A stretch of 64,000 nt of DNA from TWA4 sp051879195 (GTDB lineage Bacteria; Bacillota; Clostridia; Lachnospirales; Lachnospiraceae): the NCBI GenBank assembly GCA_051879195.1, contig JBJELO010000300.1, positions 5,847-69,846 of the forward strand, written 5' to 3'. The translations under genes and the position numbers were made by a program. Positions 61,476-64,000 of this stretch are shown piece by piece (positions within the stretch are counted from its first letter, which is position 1; every line of letters begins with the position of its first letter). A model generated the notes under the pieces. That model was not told where the DNA came from. It searched no databases and was given only the letters and a program-made list of their open reading frames with translations.

Positions 61476-62516
61476 ATGAAAATGAAAACAGCAGTCATGA
61501 CGGATTTAATGAAAGTGGAATTACAGGAAAGAGAGGTTCCGGTACCGAAGGATGACGAGGTACTGGTAAAGATCGAGTACGTAGGGATCTGCGGCTCCGA
61601 CCTGCATTACTATGAATCGGGAAGAATCGGTGATTTTATCGTGAAGACACCGTTTGTGCTGGGTCATGAAGCAGGCGGTACCGTAGTGGAAGTGGGCGCA
61701 AATGTAAAAAATCTGAAGCCCGGCGACCGTGTTGCCATGGAACCCGGAAAGACCTGCGGCACCTGCGATTCCTGCAAAGAAGGAAAATACAATCTCTGCA
61801 ACGATGTGGTATTCTTTGCAACACCTCCGGTAGACGGTGTATTTCAGGAATATGTGGCTCATGAAGCCGGTCTCTGCTTCAAGCTTCCCGACAATGTAAG
61901 TACACTGGAAGGTGCTCTCATCGAGCCTCTGGCAGTGGGCATGCATGCGGCGAGACAGGGCGGTGCGCATCTGGGTCAGACAGCTGTTGTAACGGGAGCC
62001 GGCTGCATCGGTCTCGTAACCCTGCTGTCCTTAAAAGCCATGGGCGTTTCTAACGTAATCGTGGTTGATATTATGGAAAAACGGCTTCAGAAAGCACTGG
62101 AGCTGGGAGCAACTGCCGTGATCAACGGAAAAGACGAGGATACGGTTGCAAGAATTATGGAATTAACAGGCGGCAAAGGCTTTGATCTGGGAATTGAAAC
62201 AGCTGGATCACAGATTACGGCATCCCAGCTGATCCGCGGTGCAAAAAAAGGCGGAACCATCGTATTTGTAGGCTACAGTGCTTCCGGAGAGATGACCCTG
62301 CCCATCGGTACGGCGCTTGATAAGGAACTGACTTTTAAGACCGTATTCCGCTACCGCAACATTTACCCCATGGCGATTGAAGCGGTTGCTTCCGGAAAGA
62401 TTCCGATCAAAGATATTGTAACGGATTATTTTGAGCTGGATGATATCCAGAATGCGCTGGACTCCTGCGTGAAAAACAAAGCGGATATCGTAAAAGGAGT
62501 CATTAAAGTTTCGTAG
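61476..62516 (+). CDS. Zinc-dependent polyol dehydrogenase (xylitol/L-iditol 2-dehydrogenase type)
   Basis: A 346-residue medium-chain dehydrogenase. Catalytic zinc ligands are the Cys in GICGSDLHYYESGRIGDF and GHEAGG; the structural zinc is held by CGTCDSCKEGKYNLC. The NAD-binding loop is VTGAGCIGLV with an acidic VVDI strand end that favours NAD. This is the sorbitol/xylitol dehydrogenase subgroup. Start at ATG 61476 with GAGG nine bases upstream; a TTG at 61470 is less likely. It lies between GH115 and GH3, so it may convert xylitol to xylulose or act on a sugar released by the cluster. Confidence 0.88.
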   Translation: MKMKTAVMTDLMKVELQEREVPVPKDDEVLVKIEYVGICGSDLHYYESGRIGDFIVKTPFVLGHEAGGTVVEVGANVKNLKPGDRVAMEPGKTCGTCDSCKEGKYNLCNDVVFFATPPVDGVFQEYVAHEAGLCFKLPDNVSTLEGALIEPLAVGMHAARQGGAHLGQTAVVTGAGCIGLVTLLSLKAMGVSNVIVVDIMEKRLQKALELGATAVINGKDEDTVARIMELTGGKGFDLGIETAGSQITASQLIRGAKKGGTIVFVGYSASGEMTLPIGTALDKELTFKTVFRYRNIYPMAIEAVASGKIPIKDIVTDYFELDDIQNALDSCVKNKADIVKGVIKVS

Positions 62517-62571
62517 CTTCTGTAAGCAGGATCTGCATCAGAAATACAGGCTGCGATTTATGGAGGTCGGA

Positions 62572-64000
62572 ATGAGAGACAGAGAAAAAGCAAGACAAAA
62601 AGCAGAAGAACTGGTCAGCCGGATGACAGTCGATGAGATGGCAAGCCAGCTTCGATTTGATGCTCCGGCAATTGAGAGACTGGGGATACCGGCATACAAC
62701 TGGTGGAACGAAGGTCTTCACGGAGTCGCAAGAGCAGGAACCGCAACGGTATTTCCTCAGGCAATCGGACTGGCTGCAGCATGGGATGAAGAACTCATGC
62801 TGGAGACCGGTACCGTAATCGCAGATGAGGCACGGGCAAAATACAATGCTTCGGTAAAATACGGAGATCGGGACATTTACAAAGGGTTGACCCTCTGGTC
62901 CCCCAATGTGAATATTTTCCGTGATCCCCGTTGGGGCAGAGGACATGAAACCTACGGAGAAGATCCGTTTTTAACATCAAGGCTGGCTGTTCCCTACATC
63001 AAAGGCATGCAGGGAGACGGAGAACATCTGAAAACGGCGGCATGTGCCAAGCATTTTGCTGTTCATTCGGGACCGGAGGCGCTGCGCCATTCCTTCAACG
63101 CAAAAGCGACGAAAAAAGATATGTATGAAACGTATCTTCCCGCTTTTGAGGCCTGTGTAAAGGAAGCCGATGTGGAAGCTGTCATGGGAGCCTATAACCG
63201 GACCAATGATGAACCCTGCTGTGCAAGTGAAGAACTGATGAACCGGATCCTGCGCGGTAAATGGGGATTTCAGGGACATTACGTTTCCGACTGCTGGGCA
63301 ATCCGTGATTTCCATGAACATCATGGAGTCACAAAAAACGGAGTGGAATCTTCCGCCATGGCACTTAATGCGGGCTGCGACCTGAACTGCGGCTGTACCT
63401 ATCTGTGCCTGAAAGAAGCGCTGAACAGGCATCTTGTGAAGAAAGAAACACTGAAAGAAGCTGCTGTCCGCCTGTTTACCACCCGCTATCTGCTGGGTAT
63501 GTTTGAGGAAACAGAGTACGACGCCATTTCCTACAGCAGTGTGGAATCTCCTGAACATCTGCAGATTGCCCGGAAGGCAGCCGAGGAAGGCATGGTTCTT
63601 CTGAAAAACAACGGAATTCTTCCTCTGAAAAAGCAGTCAGGAACGGTGATCGGCGTCATTGGTCCCAATGCGGACAGCCGCAGATCTCTGGACGGTAATT
63701 ATCATGGAACCGCTTCCCGATATATTACTGCACTGGAAGGGATTCAGGATTATGCGGGAGAGGAGATGCGGGTACTTTATTCACAGGGCTGCCATCTTTT
63801 TGATGACAGGGTGGAGAAACTGGCCGATAATGATGACCGGATCAGTGAAGCACTGGCTGTGGCAGAATGCAGTGATGTGATTATTCTCTGCCTGGGCCTG
63901 GATGAAACGCTGGAAGGCGAAGAAGGAGACACCGGAAACGCCTACGCATCGGGAGATAAAAAGGATCTGGAGCTGCCTGCAGGCCAGAAACGGCTTATGG
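62572..64000 (+). CDS. GH3 beta-xylosidase/beta-glucosidase (3'-truncated by window)
   Basis: The first 476 codons of a GH3 enzyme, open at the window end. The catalytic nucleophile is D240 in HYVSDCWAIRDF; substrate-binding motifs are WWNEGLHGVARAG, DPRWGRGHETYGEDP and KTAACAKHFAVHSG. The WWNEGLHG plus cysteine-rich LNAGCDLNCGCTY pattern matches beta-xylosidases (XylA/Bxl type) rather than cellobiases. GGAGG lies upstream of ATG 62572. The domain 2 start (EEGMVLLKNNGILPL) is present at ~345. No signal peptide, so it is intracellular and would release xylose from xylo-oligosaccharides. Confidence 0.92.
   Translation, partial: MRDREKARQKAEELVSRMTVDEMASQLRFDAPAIERLGIPAYNWWNEGLHGVARAGTATVFPQAIGLAAAWDEELMLETGTVIADEARAKYNASVKYGDRDIYKGLTLWSPNVNIFRDPRWGRGHETYGEDPFLTSRLAVPYIKGMQGDGEHLKTAACAKHFAVHSGPEALRHSFNAKATKKDMYETYLPAFEACVKEADVEAVMGAYNRTNDEPCCASEELMNRILRGKWGFQGHYVSDCWAIRDFHEHHGVTKNGVESSAMALNAGCDLNCGCTYLCLKEALNRHLVKKETLKEAAVRLFTTRYLLGMFEETEYDAISYSSVESPEHLQIARKAAEEGMVLLKNNGILPLKKQSGTVIGVIGPNADSRRSLDGNYHGTASRYITALEGIQDYAGEEMRVLYSQGCHLFDDRVEKLADNDDRISEALAVAECSDVIILCLGLDETLEGEEGDTGNAYASGDKKDLELPAGQKRLM

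Overview
This 64 kb window reads as chromosome of an anaerobic, plant-polysaccharide-degrading Clostridium-group Firmicute, most like a Lachnospiraceae gut bacterium. The reasons are AGGAGG ribosome sites before most genes, moderate GC, a complete citrate lyase locus, GH115/GH43/GH3/GH2 glycosidases beside YtcP/LplB-type sugar ABC transporters, and AraC/YesN-style regulators. I could not fix genus or species. No tRNA, rRNA, CRISPR array, prophage or intact transposase gene was seen.

Layout. (1) 1-3.4 kb: the end of a GH36 alpha-galactosidase, then one open frame joining the front of a YesN-type response regulator to a GH35 beta-galactosidase that lacks its first barrel strands; this looks like a deletion or assembly junction. 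(2) 3.4-8.7 kb: a terminator-ended small RNA or leader, a DUF2798 membrane protein, an XRE/TPR regulator overlapping an ABC exporter gene, and rsgA behind a consensus promoter carrying two TetR-like operators. (3) 8.7-20.1 kb: a peptide and D-amino-acid salvage block with D-amino acid transaminase, class-I glutamine amidotransferase-like hydrolase, a five-gene di/oligopeptide ABC transporter, M55 D-aminopeptidase, M42 aminopeptidase and DmpA-type aminopeptidase. Inside it, at 17.2-17.7 kb, lie two homologous, oppositely oriented, highly structured elements whose helices covary. (4) 20.4-40.1 kb: a tricarboxylate island with a 2-hydroxycarboxylate transporter, a frameshifted GltD-like flavoprotein, RraA-type aldolase/decarboxylase, aconitase, isocitrate dehydrogenase, two LysR regulators, lactonase-fold protein, SLC13-like permease, citDEF, a second aconitase-family hydratase, a CitC-CitX fusion and citG. 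(5) 40.3-40.7 kb: a MITE-like inverted-repeat element beside a gutted AAA-ATPase pseudogene. (6) 40.9-46.3 kb: a shortened KdpD-like kinase and KdpE-like regulator, followed by an array of phased TCACA boxes that precedes a Trk potassium-uptake operon. (7) 46.3-64 kb: a xylan/glucuronoxylan locus with GH43, AraC regulator, SGNH acetylesterase, GH2, ABC transporter, GH115 glucuronidase, polyol dehydrogenase and GH3 (cut by the window end). A tandem operator-like motif recurs in front of three of its transcription units.

How it fits together. The citrate block can send citrate to acetate plus oxaloacetate (lyase), with the RraA protein a candidate oxaloacetate decarboxylase, or to 2-oxoglutarate (aconitase and isocitrate dehydrogenase). 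The xylan block covers deacetylation, removal of glucuronate side chains, xylosidase action and uptake of oligosaccharides. The most unusual items are the RR-GH35 chimera, the paired structured elements, the MITE-like repeat family, the KdpE-type box array, the CitC-CitX fusion and the structured leader of the peptide transporter.
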